DNA of 64,000 bases, taken from the NCBI GenBank assembly GCA_010909165.1, contig MU008160.1, forward strand, positions 2,066,001-2,130,000, written 5' to 3'. The notes under the pieces are model-generated. The model worked only from the letters and a program-made list of their open reading frames with translations, did no database searches and was not told the DNA's origin. The DNA is from Anthoceros angustus. Lineage: Eukaryota > Streptophyta > Anthocerotopsida > Anthocerotales > Anthocerotaceae. Below, one piece after another: positions 23,609 through 34,930 of the stretch; the first letter of the stretch is position 1; every line of letters starts with the position of its first letter. A program made the position numbers and the translations under genes.

Positions 23609-25297
23609 TTCTGCACAGGTATGTCTTCTGTGCTGCTCCATACCATGCTTTGTCCTTAGTCTAACCTAGCTGGGTTCCTGGGGACTATCAATGGGAGTCT
23701 TTTCTTGAAATGTGCTGCACAAGGGAGATGTCAGCCTGATCAGCAGTCATTGTCTTGTGAGCCCCCTTTAGCATTCAGGGTCTGCAGCTGGAACTAAGCA
23801 TACCATCCTGACATGAATGGCACGTGCACTTCCCAGTTCCCTCAACACGAGCAATACAGAACGATTCAAAATTTTCCTCCTTGACCCTTCACCCTTGGGA
23901 CATGTCTTAGCTCCATCGTATTCTTCCAATTGTATCGTGCAGTATGAGTGTGATGAAGAGGAAGGGTAGCCTCATGCCTGCTATAATTTTCACTCCAAAG
24001 CCAAACCTAAAATTGAAGTCCAGTTTGCATTCCTTTCTTCACAAATGCACCCCAATATTCTCCAAGGATTTGACTCTCTCCCATATTGCCCATTATTCGA
24101 GCAGCCACAGAATCAGGTTCCAGAAGTCTCATGGCTTATGTCGTCCGCAGAGCTGCATCGTCATGTATGGTACACGTGTGTCTTGCATTAGGTTGGTCTG
24201 CTGGGATGCCAAGTACTGAGGTGGAGTAACGAGCCTACTTAATCAATTCAATGTAGAACTGAGGACACATACTGCATCCTTCTGTTCCAAACCATGAAGT
24301 GGGCTATATCTATCCTTTCGCTGGCACATCACCCGCCCCTTATGAAACTTGTTTGTTCAAACGCCTCCTCCTTAGCAACGGCAGAAAACTGGGGATCTGA
24401 TCTGCATTCATCGCTGACTTGCTTTTTTTTTTTCTTTGGTTAGCTAGAGCTTCCGTCCGTTTCACTGTGTGGCCCTGTCGGTCATGATTGGTGATGAACT
24501 GTACAATCCTGAATCATGATTCCCCAGCAAAGGAACAGCCGTGCATTCGGTGGCTGAGCCTCCGATTATGTTGTCGAATGGGTGTGATGTGAGCATTCGT
24601 GGAACTATTTTGGATCAGGAGGGTATTTCTTTCGGGATGGCTGTGATAGTTTTCTTGTGTAAGGGGGCTTTGGTACACCTTTTGATAGGGAAGTTGTGCA
24701 ACTGTGAACAGTGCGACGTGTGCATGCAATGAATGCAGTATCGGGCATTCAACTTTCGAGGGGGTTGGATGGAGGGTTCTCATAGTGTCTGACCAGCAAG
24801 CAAGATCAGGCCCTAAGTAGAACAATGAAATGTCGACCCTAGCGTTGGAAGTTCATCTCACATCACTGTCGTTGCAAAATCACCCTCATTCTTCGTGATG
24901 CGTATTTGCAGTTTGAAGTTTAGGCACTCCGACATAAGTCCAATGAGCAAGTCACTACAGGCTTCTGAATCCCGCAATCTCTTGATTTCACATGTAGGGA
25001 GATCGTGACGTGCCGCCGCAGTCGCAGTCACGGGCCTGAAAACGTTTTAAGAGTACCACACGTTACGGGCGCCGATGTTGTTCGCGCCCTGCCTCCAGGA
25101 GAACTGCGGCATGTGGAAGCTTTTCAGAGGTACACGCTGCTTCCGCAGTTTGTATAGGGGCCTTTTGAATGTGAGAACCAGTAAACAAATGTTTTTGACA
25201 AAGTTTTTGGTTGCTGCGGTGAGGGCAATGGAATTTTTTACATATTTTTACTTATAATCTTAAATACATCATTGATAATTAAAGTAGTCATGTATGT
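23609..25297. other. 3' flank of FPA-like gene, no further gene seen
   Basis: Contains the presumed 3' UTR and intergenic DNA. A T-rich run is at about 24422-24434. Short open frames (for example 23944-24219) have no recognisable homology. Confidence 0.5.
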
Positions 25298-25324
25298 ATT
25301 TAACTTCACATAGTGAAGTTAAAT
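25298..25324. repeat. 12-bp perfect inverted repeat (hairpin)
   Basis: Arms atttaacttcac (25298-25309) and gtgaagttaaat (25313-25324) around a 3-base loop, in AT-rich DNA. A third copy of ttaacttcac follows immediately at about 25326. It could be a miniature-transposon remnant. Confidence 0.85.
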
Positions 25325-25404
25325 ATTAACTTCACCCCTGTACGCATGTATGAATATATATTCACAGCAATGATATTCACAGCCATGCAAAGGATGTTCA
25401 CTAG

Positions 25405-25640
25405 ACTCTACCCTTTTAATGCGTCTAGGGTTTAGGTGGCATCTTTGTTTAATAGACTCTCCCCTTTCTAGGGTCTAGCTAGGTGGCATCTTTGTTCAAT
25501 AAACTCTCCCCTCTCTAGGGTCTAGCTAGGTGGCATCTCTGTTCAATAGACTCTCCCCTCTCTAGGGTCTAGCTAGGTGGCATCTTTGTTCAATAGACTC
25601 TCTCCTCTTAGACGCATCTAGGGTCTAGGTGGATCTAGGG
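25405..25640. repeat. 47-bp minisatellite, about four to five copies
   Basis: The unit (aggtggcatctttgttcaat + agactctcccctctctaggg + tctagct) begins at 25434, 25481, 25528 and 25575, a strict 47-bp period. Degenerate copies lie on both sides. Confidence 0.95.
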
Positions 25641-25856
25641 TCTAGGTGGTATCGTGTTCGATGTTTCTTATAATGTCATTGCAGGAAATATATTTCACAA
25701 ACGTCATGTTCGCAATGCTTCGAGAAATTGGATGTATGGCCCAAAGGAAGCAAGATGAAGTAGACCCGCACTTCGTATGCAATGGCTCGAGAAAATGGAT
25801 ATATTGCCTGCAAGAAGCAAGACGAAGTAGACCTATATTTAGCAAGCAGTATGGGA

Positions 25857-25930
25857 GTATGGGCCAGCGGAATCGACAATCTTTGAATATAGAGGTATGG
25901 GCCAGCGGAGTCTACAATCTTTGAATACAG
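25857..25930. repeat. 38-bp direct repeat, two copies
   Basis: gtatgggccagcggaatcga plus caatctttgaatatagag occurs twice in tandem (about 25857 and 25893). Just upstream, aagcaagatgaagtagacc is also repeated (about 25747 and 25815). Confidence 0.85.
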
Positions 25931-26097
25931 AGGAATGCAGCAACGCTTGAAGTCTTCATCCTCTGGCCTTGGAGACTTATGGAGCCTTGGCAAAAGATTC
26001 TACAAATCTAGTAAGATTATGAGTCAAGGCATATCATCTACGTAAGTTGGGAACAAGGTTGTCATAAGTATGTCACTACTTCTTTGAGCAACAATGT

Positions 26098-26292
26098 CAA
26101 TGACTCGAACGGCATGCATATCCTAACTTTTCATCTCCCTGGTTTTAACATCATATGCGCCATAGGTGAATTTAGGTATCGAGCATATGATGTATCTTCG
26201 ATGACTTGAACGCCACGCATATCCTAGCTTTCTATCTCCCGGGTTTTGACATCTTATGCGCCATAGGTGAATTTAGGTGTAGAGCATATGTA
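26098..26292. repeat. about 95-bp direct repeat, two copies
   Basis: A segment with cgcatatcctagctttc, tgcgccataggtgaattta and gagcatatg occurs twice in tandem with about 10 percent divergence. Confidence 0.85.
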
Positions 26293-26817
26293 GCTACTCC
26301 ACCTTACTATGACCCCAGAGGTCTTCCTCAAGGTGTCCCATGGTAAGTGCGTTCCTGGCATCTCTACTTCCATGATAAAGTGCTTTTCTTTATTCACCCA
26401 AGTCCTCTAAGTTTATATACACATGTCATAATTTGGGTTTGCTTACACACATAGGCATGTTAGACGGGCCTCGTATATGGAAGGCTATACCCATGGCAAT
26501 ATACTATTTCTTCTTTGTTGTAAGCTACACATAGAAGTGAGGCAATGGAGACTTTATTAAAAAGAAAAGATGGAAAAACCTATCTACCCCGAACCGAGGG
26601 GGGACAACCCATTAAAGGGCCAAGAGCCAAGAGGCTAGCCCCTACGAACGCCAACCCTGAAGCTACCTACCGCCCCGATTATGTCTTTCCTATAAGCTAC
26701 ACATAGAAATGCACACATAAAATTGTAATCCTTTTTGAACAAATATCTCATCGAACATTTGTCTTCTGTTTTCTCCAAATAGACTTCAATTGTGAAAAAA
26801 CTAAAGCTGTTTCCGAG

Positions 26818-28110
26818 ATGTTTCTTCTAGCAGCCACTGTGGCCAGGGTGAAGACTCCTCCTCGGATTTCTCAAGTTTTGGGTGCGAGCAAGTTGCTAGC
26901 TATGGAGAAGCCCGCCCTTGGAGTGCGCCCTATCGCTATTATGGAGGCATTCTTGTGGCTTATTGGCTGTAGCATAGCCATCCAGCTCTGGGAACAATTC
27001 CAGCCCTTCTCAGTCCCAACCAATTTGAAATTGCTACTCCAAGGGGTTGCGAGTCTGTGGCATTTGGGATGGATGCCGTTCTTTAGACCCATCCGAATTG
27101 GGTCGCTCTTCGGATCGACATTGAGAATGCCTTCAACATTGTGTCCAGGGCGGCTATCTTCGACGAGATCAAGGATGCGGGAGGACCGTTGGCTGGCCTT
27201 ATCCCCTTTGTCCGCTCCTTTTATGGGTCTCCCTCCAACCTCTACTTCCAACATGGGCTCTCGGAGGAGGGGGTTTCTGTGCTGGAATCGGGCGACGGGC
27301 ACAAGACAGGGTGACCCTTTAGAGGTCGAGCATTTTGCTATGGCGCACTTCAAGCCCTGTCTTTAACTGCCTCCTCGGTGTGGAAATGCATATACCCGTC
27401 AGTGGCTGATGATACCCATATCTTAGGGCATGGGGACAAGATTAAGGAGGCTTTTGGTTTCTTCTCCTCATAGCTCTCTCGGCTTGGGTTGAAGGTCAAG
27501 ATCTTAAAGTGCAGGGTCTAATCTCTGTCGGGTGTTTCGCCCTCTCTTCAATACCTGGAGGGGGACATTACTTCTCCACAGGGGCTTCGTGGTCTTGGCA
27601 TCCCGATGGGGCCCCCGGCTTTCATTCAAGGATTCGTGGATACAGCTTTGATGGAGGATTTGGTGCACATTGATGACCTTTCTTAGCTGGGGGACCCGCA
27701 GGTAGTGTTTGGGATCCTCTTTTTCTGCTTTGCGCGCTGGCCTGGGTACCTTCTCCATACGGTACCTCCCTCTCCGGCTTTCTTGTCCTGCTTGGGAGCT
27801 TTCGACTGAAGGATTATGCAGGCTTTGGATGATATCATCGGCCAGGATACCTTCGAGTGTGCCACCAAAGATTTGGCGAAGCAGCAGGCTTTCCTTCCTA
27901 TCGCTTTTGGAGGCATTGGTCTACTGGGCAAGGAGGTCTTTGTGCCGGCGGCCTTGTTAGGGAGCTAGGCCCTCTCTGCCCCCATCCTGGCCTCCCAATT
28001 CTTAATTCGGGACTCCCACATCTTGGTGGCATTTGTCTCGGGCGTGGAGGAGGGGGTTTTCCCCCTACAGGCATCCTTGAGGTTGGCCAGGGGACTTTTA
28101 TCCTCTGAGG
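26818..28110 (+). pseudogene. decayed LINE-type reverse transcriptase
   Basis: The conserved order of a non-LTR reverse transcriptase is readable across shifting frames: GVRPIAI(M)EAFLWLI (about 26920), WVALRIDIENAFNIVSR (about 27100, the catalytic D block), then TRQGDPL (about 27305) and VADDTHILGHGD (about 27405, the A/Y-x-DD site). Several frameshifts and stops interrupt it. The 3' part (27500-28100) has matching open frames without a clear domain. No endonuclease or poly(A) tail was recognised, so it is a fragment. Upstream, 26540-26690 has a TTTATTAAAAAG motif that may belong to the same repeat. Confidence 0.75.
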
Positions 28111-28418
28111 CTAGGGTCATGTCGCGCCATCATAGCATGACATCTCTAAGCTCCTATCCTACAGCACCCCATCATATGGCATGGACCCAATCAAAGACTT
28201 TGTGTAAGAGCCGAAGCCCACACTAAGTGTTACAAACACGTTCCCAAGCCGAAACCGCAAATGGCCCCCCTGCCAAAGTTGTGGCTACAACCATCTTCGG
28301 CAACGTTGGAGCAGCACTTTGGGCACTCAAATCCCGTAAAACCTACAATAAAATCTCTTGAACACACTGTCTCAAAGTTGGGGTTCAGAGGGTTTTTCAT
28401 AATCTGTTTCCCTTGTGG
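28111..28418. other. no gene seen
   Basis: Sequence between the LINE relic and the split minus-strand ORF. No recognisable ORF or repeat. Confidence 0.4.
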
Positions 28419-28610
28419 CTAAGAGAGCTGCCACTTGCCTTTTATAGGAAGCTGTGGTCCATTCAACCCATCCACATAGTATTGTTTCTCAATACATTGA
28501 GCACGCAAAAAGTGTCCCACATTGTCATTGAGTAGGTACCAGCATTCTGACGTTGGCTCATCCCACTCCAGAATTCCTGTACGCAAACAAGCAAACAACT
28601 TGTAGAAGGC
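28419..28610 (-). pseudogene. 3' part of an ORF split by the big retrotransposon
   Basis: On the minus strand an open frame runs from the insertion point to a TAG at 28419, reading AFYKLFACLRTGILEWDEPTS and, later, NDNVGHFLRAQC. The other part is at 50363-50765. Removing the element and one copy of its 5-bp target duplication rejoins both in one frame. I do not recognise the protein; Trp- and Tyr-rich text is compatible with an accessory protein of another transposon. A duplicate of this piece lies at 29817-29969. Confidence 0.6.
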
Positions 28611-29816
28611 TGTGGAACGCAAAAGTTTGGGCAACTAGCTTAAATGAGTTCGCTTTGAAACAGCCCACACTTTTGCTAGAAATGGTTTGGTGAAGACATG
28701 CAAGGAAATTTTTGCTCCTTTTGAGCGGAGTTGTAGGACCATGTCGGAAGGCAGAGGATATGCAGGAAAAGAAACGGGTCAAAACGACCTTCCGGTGAGG
28801 AGAAAAGGTAACCTACATGAGTGGTAGGAGGTGTCCTACCACCGTAGGAGAAACTCCTACCATGGTAGACGAGGGTAGGAGAGATCCTACCACCGAGGAG
28901 GATGACCTCGCTAGTGTTTTGATCACCTATAGGAATAGCTCCTACCATGGTAGGAGAGGGTAGGAAGGTATCCCACCGTCAGAGAAACTCCTACCGTGGT
29001 AGGAGAAAGGGAAAACGCCTACCATGGTAGGAGGATGTCCTACCACGTAGGAGATAGGTTTCTAAGGAAGGTAGCTTATGTTTTAGGCAGTGATAGGCTT
29101 GCTATATATAGAGTCTTTTAGTGGACTAGATAAATAGGCCAAAATAGGTAATTAAGAAATTAGAGGCTAATTTTCAGAATTAGAAATTAGAAAATAGGGA
29201 AATTGGTATTTTAGTATAAGGAAATTAGGAAACTAACATCAATGGTGGGAAAGGGGCCACGTGGCACACATCCAAGGGCAGGATAGAATGGTAGTTACTT
29301 TTCTAACCCTTGGGTGACTTATAAAAGTGGTCGCAGTGCCCGCAGGAGGCCACAACTCGAAACTTGAGGAGACGGCCTCACAGCAGAAGGCGCCACACCT
29401 CAAGCTGCCCAAGGCCCCATACAGCAACGCTACCGCATACGCCGTGTTGAGGAGGAGAAGGAGGGCGCAAGCTCAGCAAGGAGGCAACCACCAGCGCCCA
29501 AGAGAGGAAGAAGGAGGAAAAGAGAAGAAGAGAAGGGAGAAGAAGGTTGGGGCGCAACCCAACACTTGCCAAGCTCGTGAGGGTGCCTAGGAGGGTGGAG
29601 CGTGGCAAGATTGCTAGGAAACCGTGAAGGGCTCCTAAATTGATGTGGTGTAAGAGTCCGTGGGGAATTTTGTTGAGCTTTCTGCAGGAAAAATCGGGTT
29701 TTGAGACGCCAAGGTGTAAGGGCTGAGGAAGGAGAGCAAGGGCAAGGACCTTTGAGCTGTGAGCAAGAGCAAATCACGAGGAGGAGGAGAAACGCTTTGC
29801 AAGGATAAGAAGTCGG
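28458..29816 (+). repeat. tandem duplication of flank plus LTR head, period 1359 bp
   Basis: The unit is 153 bp of target ORF (28458-28610) plus the first 1206 bp of the LTR (28611-29816). It is followed directly by a second flank (29817-29969) and the full 5' LTR from 29970. Because the copied unit spans the insertion junction, the duplication occurred after insertion, or it arose in assembly. The copies differ by scattered small indels. Confidence 0.85.
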
Positions 29817-29964
29817 TCCATTCAACCCATCCACATAGTATTGTTTCTCAATACATTGAGCACGCAAAAAGTGTCCCACATTGTCATTGAGTAGGTACCA
29901 GCATTCTGACGTTGGCTCATCCCACTCCAGAATTCCTGTACGCAAACAAGCAAACAACTTGTAG

Positions 29965-29969
29965 AAGGC
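29965..29969. other. target-site duplication AAGGC, left copy
   Basis: AAGGC directly precedes the 5' LTR (TGTGGAACGC...). The same five bases follow the 3' LTR at 50363-50367. Five bp is the usual Ty3/gypsy target duplication. Confidence 0.9.
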
Positions 29970-30189
29970 TGTGGAACGCAAAAGTTTGGGCAACTAGCTT
30001 AAATGAGTTCGTTTTGAAACAGGCCCACACTCTTTTGCTAGAAATGGTTTGGTGAAGACATGCAAGGAAATTTTTTGCTCCTTTTGAGCGGAGTTGTAGG
30101 ACCATGTCGGAAGGCAGAGAGGATATGCAGGAAAAGAAACGGGTCAAAACGACCTTCCGGTGAGGAGAAAAGGTAACCTACATGAGTGG

Positions 30190-30418
30190 TAGGAGGTGTC
30201 CTACCACCGTAGGAGAAACTCCTACCATGGTAGACGAGGGTAGGAGAGATCCTACCACCGAGGAGGATGACCTCGCTAGTGTTTTGATCACCTACCGTAG
30301 GAATAGCTCCTACCATGGTAGGAGAGGGTAGGAAGGTATCCCACCGTCAGAGAAACTCCTACCGTGGTAGGAGAAAGGGAAAACGCCTACCATGGTAGGA
30401 GGATGTCCTACCAGAGGA
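30190..30418. repeat. array of the palindrome CCTACCATGGTAGG and half-sites
   Basis: Within 230 bp the palindrome or its half-sites (CCTACC / GGTAGG) occur about ten times with variable centres (ATGGT, GTGGT, ACGT). The same block is at 28828-29052, 44334-44555 and 61212-61450. Smaller clusters are at 32240-32395, 33690-33780, 39670-39745, 46375-46530, 47780-47865 and 48845-48930. Confidence 0.92.
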
Positions 30419-30617
30419 GATAGGTTTCTAAGGAAGTAGCTTATGTTTTAGGCAGGATAGGCTTGCTATATATAGAGTCTTTTAGTGGACTAGATAAATA
30501 GGCCAAAATAGGTAATTAAGAAATTAGAGGCTAATTTTCAGAATTAGAAATTAGAAAATAGGGAAATTGGTATTTTAGTATAAGTAAATTAGGAAACTAA
30601 CATCAATGGTGGGAAAG

Positions 30618-30690
30618 GGGCCACGTGGCACACATCCAAGGGCAGGATAGAATGGTAGTTACTTTTCTAACCCTTGGGTGACTTATAAAA
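30618..30690 (+). promoter_or_regulatory. LTR promoter 1: G-box and TATA box (5' LTR)
   Basis: GGCCACGTGGCAC (G-box CACGTG at 30622-30627) lies about 60 bp upstream of TATAAAAG (30684-30691). The same pair occurs at 29258/29320, 44764/44826 and 61649/61711. It sits upstream of the LTR accessory ORFs. Function is inferred from motif and position only. Confidence 0.5.
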
Positions 30691-31232
30691 GTGGTCGCAG
30701 TGCCCGCAGGAGGCCACAACTCGTAAACTTGAGGAGACTACCAGAAGGCGCCACACCTCAAGCTGCCCAAGGCCCCATACAGCGCGCCGCACACGCGCCT
30801 GTGTTGAGGAGAGAAGGAGGCAAGCTCAAGGAGGCGAAATCCACCAGCGCCCAAGAGAGGAAGAAGGAGGAAAAGAGAAGAAGAGAAGGGAGAAGAAGGT
30901 TGGGGCGAACCCAACACTTGCCAAGCTCGTGAGGGTGCCTAGGAGGGTGGAGCGTGGCAAGATTGCTAGGAAACCGTGCAGAAGGGCTCCTAAATTGATG
31001 TGGTGTAAGAGTCCGTGGGGAATTTTGTGAGCTTTCTGCAGGAAAAATCGGGTTTTGAGACGCCAAGGTGTAAGGACTGAGGAGGAGAGCAAGGGCAAGG
31101 ACCTTTGAGCTGTGAGCAAGAGCAAATCACGAGGAGGAGGAGAAACGTTTGCAAGGATAAGAAGTCGGTGAGCCGCAGGAATTGCAGGAGAGGCATCACT
31201 TTTCTTCAATTTCGTGCAAGTACTAACCAAGG

Positions 31233-31987
31233 AGGCCATGACCAAGCCTACCATGACCAAGGGCAAGGAGGTAGTAGCTAAGGAAGGAGCGTCCACCAAG
31301 GAGGTGGCGCAGGAGCTGCAAGAGGTCTAAGGGAGGATCGACTGAGGGTGGAAATTTGACATGCCCTTATTTACGTGCTATGCAGGCCAGCTATCCTCTA
31401 GAGACCTTTCGACTTTCGACCTTGGGCAGCAGAGGAGAATATTCAGCTAGAGTGGGTGTATGGGCGACATTGGTCTTACACCAACCTTGAATTGATAGAA
31501 GAGTGTTTTGCTAATTTGCGCAGACGGAAGAGGAATTGGCCGCCACCGGATAGAAACGCACGGACGGATCCACGGTGTTGGACCGTAAGGAGCATACGCT
31601 GTATATGGCGTGCCGGATAGCGAGGATAGCGGAATCACGTTGATGGAAGGAACGAGGAGGCAAGCGTGCATCAACGGCGGATCTTCCCAAGGGAGCCCTT
31701 ACACTTATGCAAGGGCATGAAGGCTAAGTCCAAGAATGGTTGGCGACGGACCAAATCTTGGAGCCCAAGTGGAGATTGTTCACAAGAATTGTTTTGGGCT
31801 TGGTGAGCAATCCAAGGGTGTCATATTTCAGCACTACCTTCCTCCATTTTCTATGGAAGATCACTCAAGGAGCGAAGCCGGATTGGGGCTCATCATGTAT
31901 GAAGCATACACCTACCACCGGAAAAGTTGTCAAACCCAACGCTTGGATGAAGACACCCAAGGCCATGCTATCTTAGCACTTATCTAG
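31233..31987 (+). pseudogene. LTR accessory ORF 1, 5' copy
   Basis: Frameshifted counterpart of the better copy at 45506-46118. Recognisable stretches include EPKWRLFTRIVLGLVSNPRV and a C-terminus ending GHAILALI before a TAG at about 31985. A short lysine-rich frame (MTKPTMTKGKEVVAKEG) begins at 31243. No known domain recognised. Confidence 0.5.
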
Positions 31988-32729
31988 TGCATTTGTGGGA
32001 AGTAGAGGGCTACTCACAAGTAAGGAGTTGGATGATTCCAAGCATCCCTTTAACATTGTGTACTACTTACCTGTGAGAGGGACAAGGAGTGCTTGGTGCT
32101 TGCGCTAAAGGAGGTGCAAGACCACCGGACATTATTGCCGGAAGGAATCCTCCAAAGATAGGCCGAGGATGCAGGAGGACTTGCAAGGAGAAGTTGTAGG
32201 GGATTTGAAGTTTGGACCAAGATGCGGAGATGGAAGGTAGGATAGATCCTACCATGGCGTGAATCCCGCGAGGGTGGGAGGTGTTCCCAGGGTTTGGGAC
32301 CCCTTCGCCCTCTCATGACAAGGCCTAGGCAGAATTAGTCCTACCACGGTAGGGAAGTAGTCCTACTAGGAGCACCTCCTACCACGGTAGGAGGGAAAAG
32401 GAAGTCACGGTTTGGAAGCTCCCAAGCGGAGATAAGAAGGCAACGGCCCCTGCTAGGTGGGCGAGCGGATGGAGTCACGGTGGGAGGAGTTGCCCACCAA
32501 GTGATGAGCGGGAGCTCATCATAGGGAAGCAAGGGATGTAAGATCCCATGAGCAAGGCAAAGGCCTTGAGTCTCCGGAGGTAAGAAAGGAGACTTAGACA
32601 TGTTGGAGGAGATGCTGCGATAGGGAGATGTTCAGAAGGTAGATGTAGGAGCCGCCAAGAGGAGAGTTGAATTCTTGAAGACGGAGGCGAGAAGACAAGG
32701 ACCTACCAAGCAAGGGAAATTGCGGGTAG

Positions 32730-33660
32730 GCGAGCGGAAACCCAGGGTGGAGGATGTTATGAGGATGGAAGCTCAAGTGGAGCACTTGGAAAAGAGTCTT
32801 GAAACAAGGCACAGGAGGCAAACAACTCATATTCGGAGAACAAGGCTCTTACCAAGCAATTGGCAGCTCGAGAGGAGAAGGTGGAGCAACTTGCTCACAT
32901 GGTGCACATGGAAAAGAAGGCAAGACAAGCAAGTGCTGCTAATGGAGGAAAGGTCAAGACGAGAGCAAGCAAAGAAATGAGGACAAAGACAAAGGCAAGT
33001 AGGCGCACATGAGCGGTCATAGCCACAGCCGTGGAAGATTAGTGACATGGAAAAGGAGCTGGGAGAAACCACGGAGGCTGGAATTGAAGGAAGAAGAGCT
33101 GGAAGAACGGACACATTTTGTCCAAAGATTGGAAATGGAACGAGAAGTCCAAAGAACGGAGAGTGCACAACTCCTAGGAGGATAGGGAGTTGGAGGAAGA
33201 AATGGCAAAGGAGAAAGGCCGCCATGAGGCGAAAAGATATGTTGGCGTGAGGGAGCGTAGATTTCGGCCGATTATGCCCTACAAGAGAGATTGATCCGCC
33301 AACCGCAGTAATGAGAGGACGGAGAATGTGGCTCTCCATGTCAAGACCGTGAGCTGGCCTTGAGCGAGATGCTTACAAAAGCAAGTGTGAGCATGGAGTA
33401 TGGCTTGAGGATTACGAAGAATTGGAGATGGCACAACAACGATTTGCAGCCCATCTTCACAACAAGGTGCTCAAGGCCACTAACGAGTTGTTGCGACTTG
33501 CTGAGAGGAGGATGTTGGGACCTCATGACGATGATAGGGAGGCCCTCATGCAAGTCCAACCGGAAGCCTTAGACTTGGAGAGTGTCCCAAGCAATGGGTG
33601 GAGAAACTTCGCACTGTGGAGAAGCAAGTGAAGCGGAAGCTGCAGTGGAGAGAATCACCT
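32730..33660 (+). pseudogene. LTR accessory ORF 2 (coiled-coil), 5' copy
   Basis: Shifted frames encode heptad-rich text (MRMEAQVEHLEKSLET, later TNELLRLAERRMLGPHDDD). It corresponds to the better preserved ORF at 50766-51833, which shares RRxLGPHDDD and QV(R/Q)PxALD. It was presumably a coiled-coil protein encoded inside the LTR. Confidence 0.55.
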
Positions 33661-34347
33661 GTGAAGGGGTAAGGAAGAAGAAACAACTGTAGGAACTCCT
33701 ACCGTGGTAGGAGGAGTTCCTACCGTGGTAGGAGGGACTCCTACCGTGGTAGGAGAAGGTCCTACCATGGTAGGAGGGCCGGAAGAAGCAGGATTCAAAG
33801 GCTGCTAGCATGGATTTGACGGCAAGGGAGGCGAGTACCTTGGCCCTTGCAGGAAAGAAGGAAGAGGGGGTTGATCTTGCAGGAATGGAGCAAGAATCAC
33901 AAGGAGAAGACCAACCTCCCAACATGGGTGCAGGAGTAAGGAGCTCACTTGCTCCACAAGTGAGAGGAAGAGGAGAAGTCGAGGATGAGCCAAGGCTAAG
34001 AGAGCCCGGCTATTTTATTGGAGGAAGGAACTCAAGATAGGCATCAAGATAAGGAAGGGATTCATAAGAAGTCCTTAAATTAGCTTGAAGACATGGGGCA
34101 AGATGCCACTTGGGAAGACTTTTCTTTAGAGGAGGACAGCATTAATGCTTGTCACCAAAGAGAGTGTGTTGACTAGCTAGATAGGAATGTTGACAGAGCC
34201 ATTAAGGCTCACATAGGTGAATTTTGCTAGAATAGAATTTTACCCAAGATGCTTGGATGTCGAACTTAAAGTCGACAACAGGATACACTAAAATAAGGAG
34301 GCAAGGCTGTGGAGGGCGCTGTGGGAGGTCAGATGTGAGGACCTCCC

Positions 34348-34354
34348 TATAAAA
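34348..34354 (+). promoter_or_regulatory. LTR promoter 2: TATA box (5' LTR)
   Basis: TATAAAA inside ccTATAAAAggaggg. It is about 855 bp before the LTR end, so it is well placed to start genomic RNA with R-U5 downstream. The identical site in the 3' LTR is 49490-49496. Confidence 0.55.
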
Positions 34355-34930
34355 GGAGGGAGCTTGTGAAGTAAAATTATCGTGTCTTGCGCCCCATCCT
34401 CCCGAGTCCTTCACTTTGTGTGAATTTCGTCCGCAAGCCAACGCAGGTCCGTAGAGAGGAGAACGCGCGGAGGCCGGGTGGAGGGCTTGCTCTTGCAGCG
34501 CCCGCTAGCCGCCCCTTGTGAATGGTTGTGTGAATTGTTTTGCTTTGAGTGTGTGGCGATGCTCAAGGAACTCTCGGCTTGAGGGTAGACTGCAGGAAAG
34601 ACTCGGAGGTTCTCGTCTGCAAACCACATAGCAACCGCCCAAGGAAGAACTCAATTCCTGACGGACCCTGTGCCAGCCGTAAGGGCGAGTTGGAATTAAT
34701 GAGCCAGAATTGGTGTTAGAGTAGGAGATTGTGGAGGAAGGAAGGGTAGATGAGTAGAGAAGAAGAGGGCGTTGTTGATTGAGAGAGTGAGGTGAATTAG
34801 AGTGTAGGAAAACTAAGGCCACGCAGAGCCTAAGGGACGAATCCCAACTGCAAGTAAGAGGGCGCCCCTGTGGAGAAGAGTGTCTTAGGAGTAGGGACGG
34901 TTGCGGTGTGGGTCAGGGGTCCCCTGGCGC

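Noticed and set aside
28434-28446. Minus-strand TATAAAA as a promoter
   Set aside because: Lies inside the split ORF and has no supporting context.
28828-29052. CRISPR-like array
   Set aside because: Units are palindromes with irregular spacing and no unique spacers of constant length; the genome is eukaryotic.
29327-29590. Lys/Arg-rich 87-codon ORF in the LTR head
   Set aside because: Low-complexity purine tract; frame not kept between the four LTR copies.
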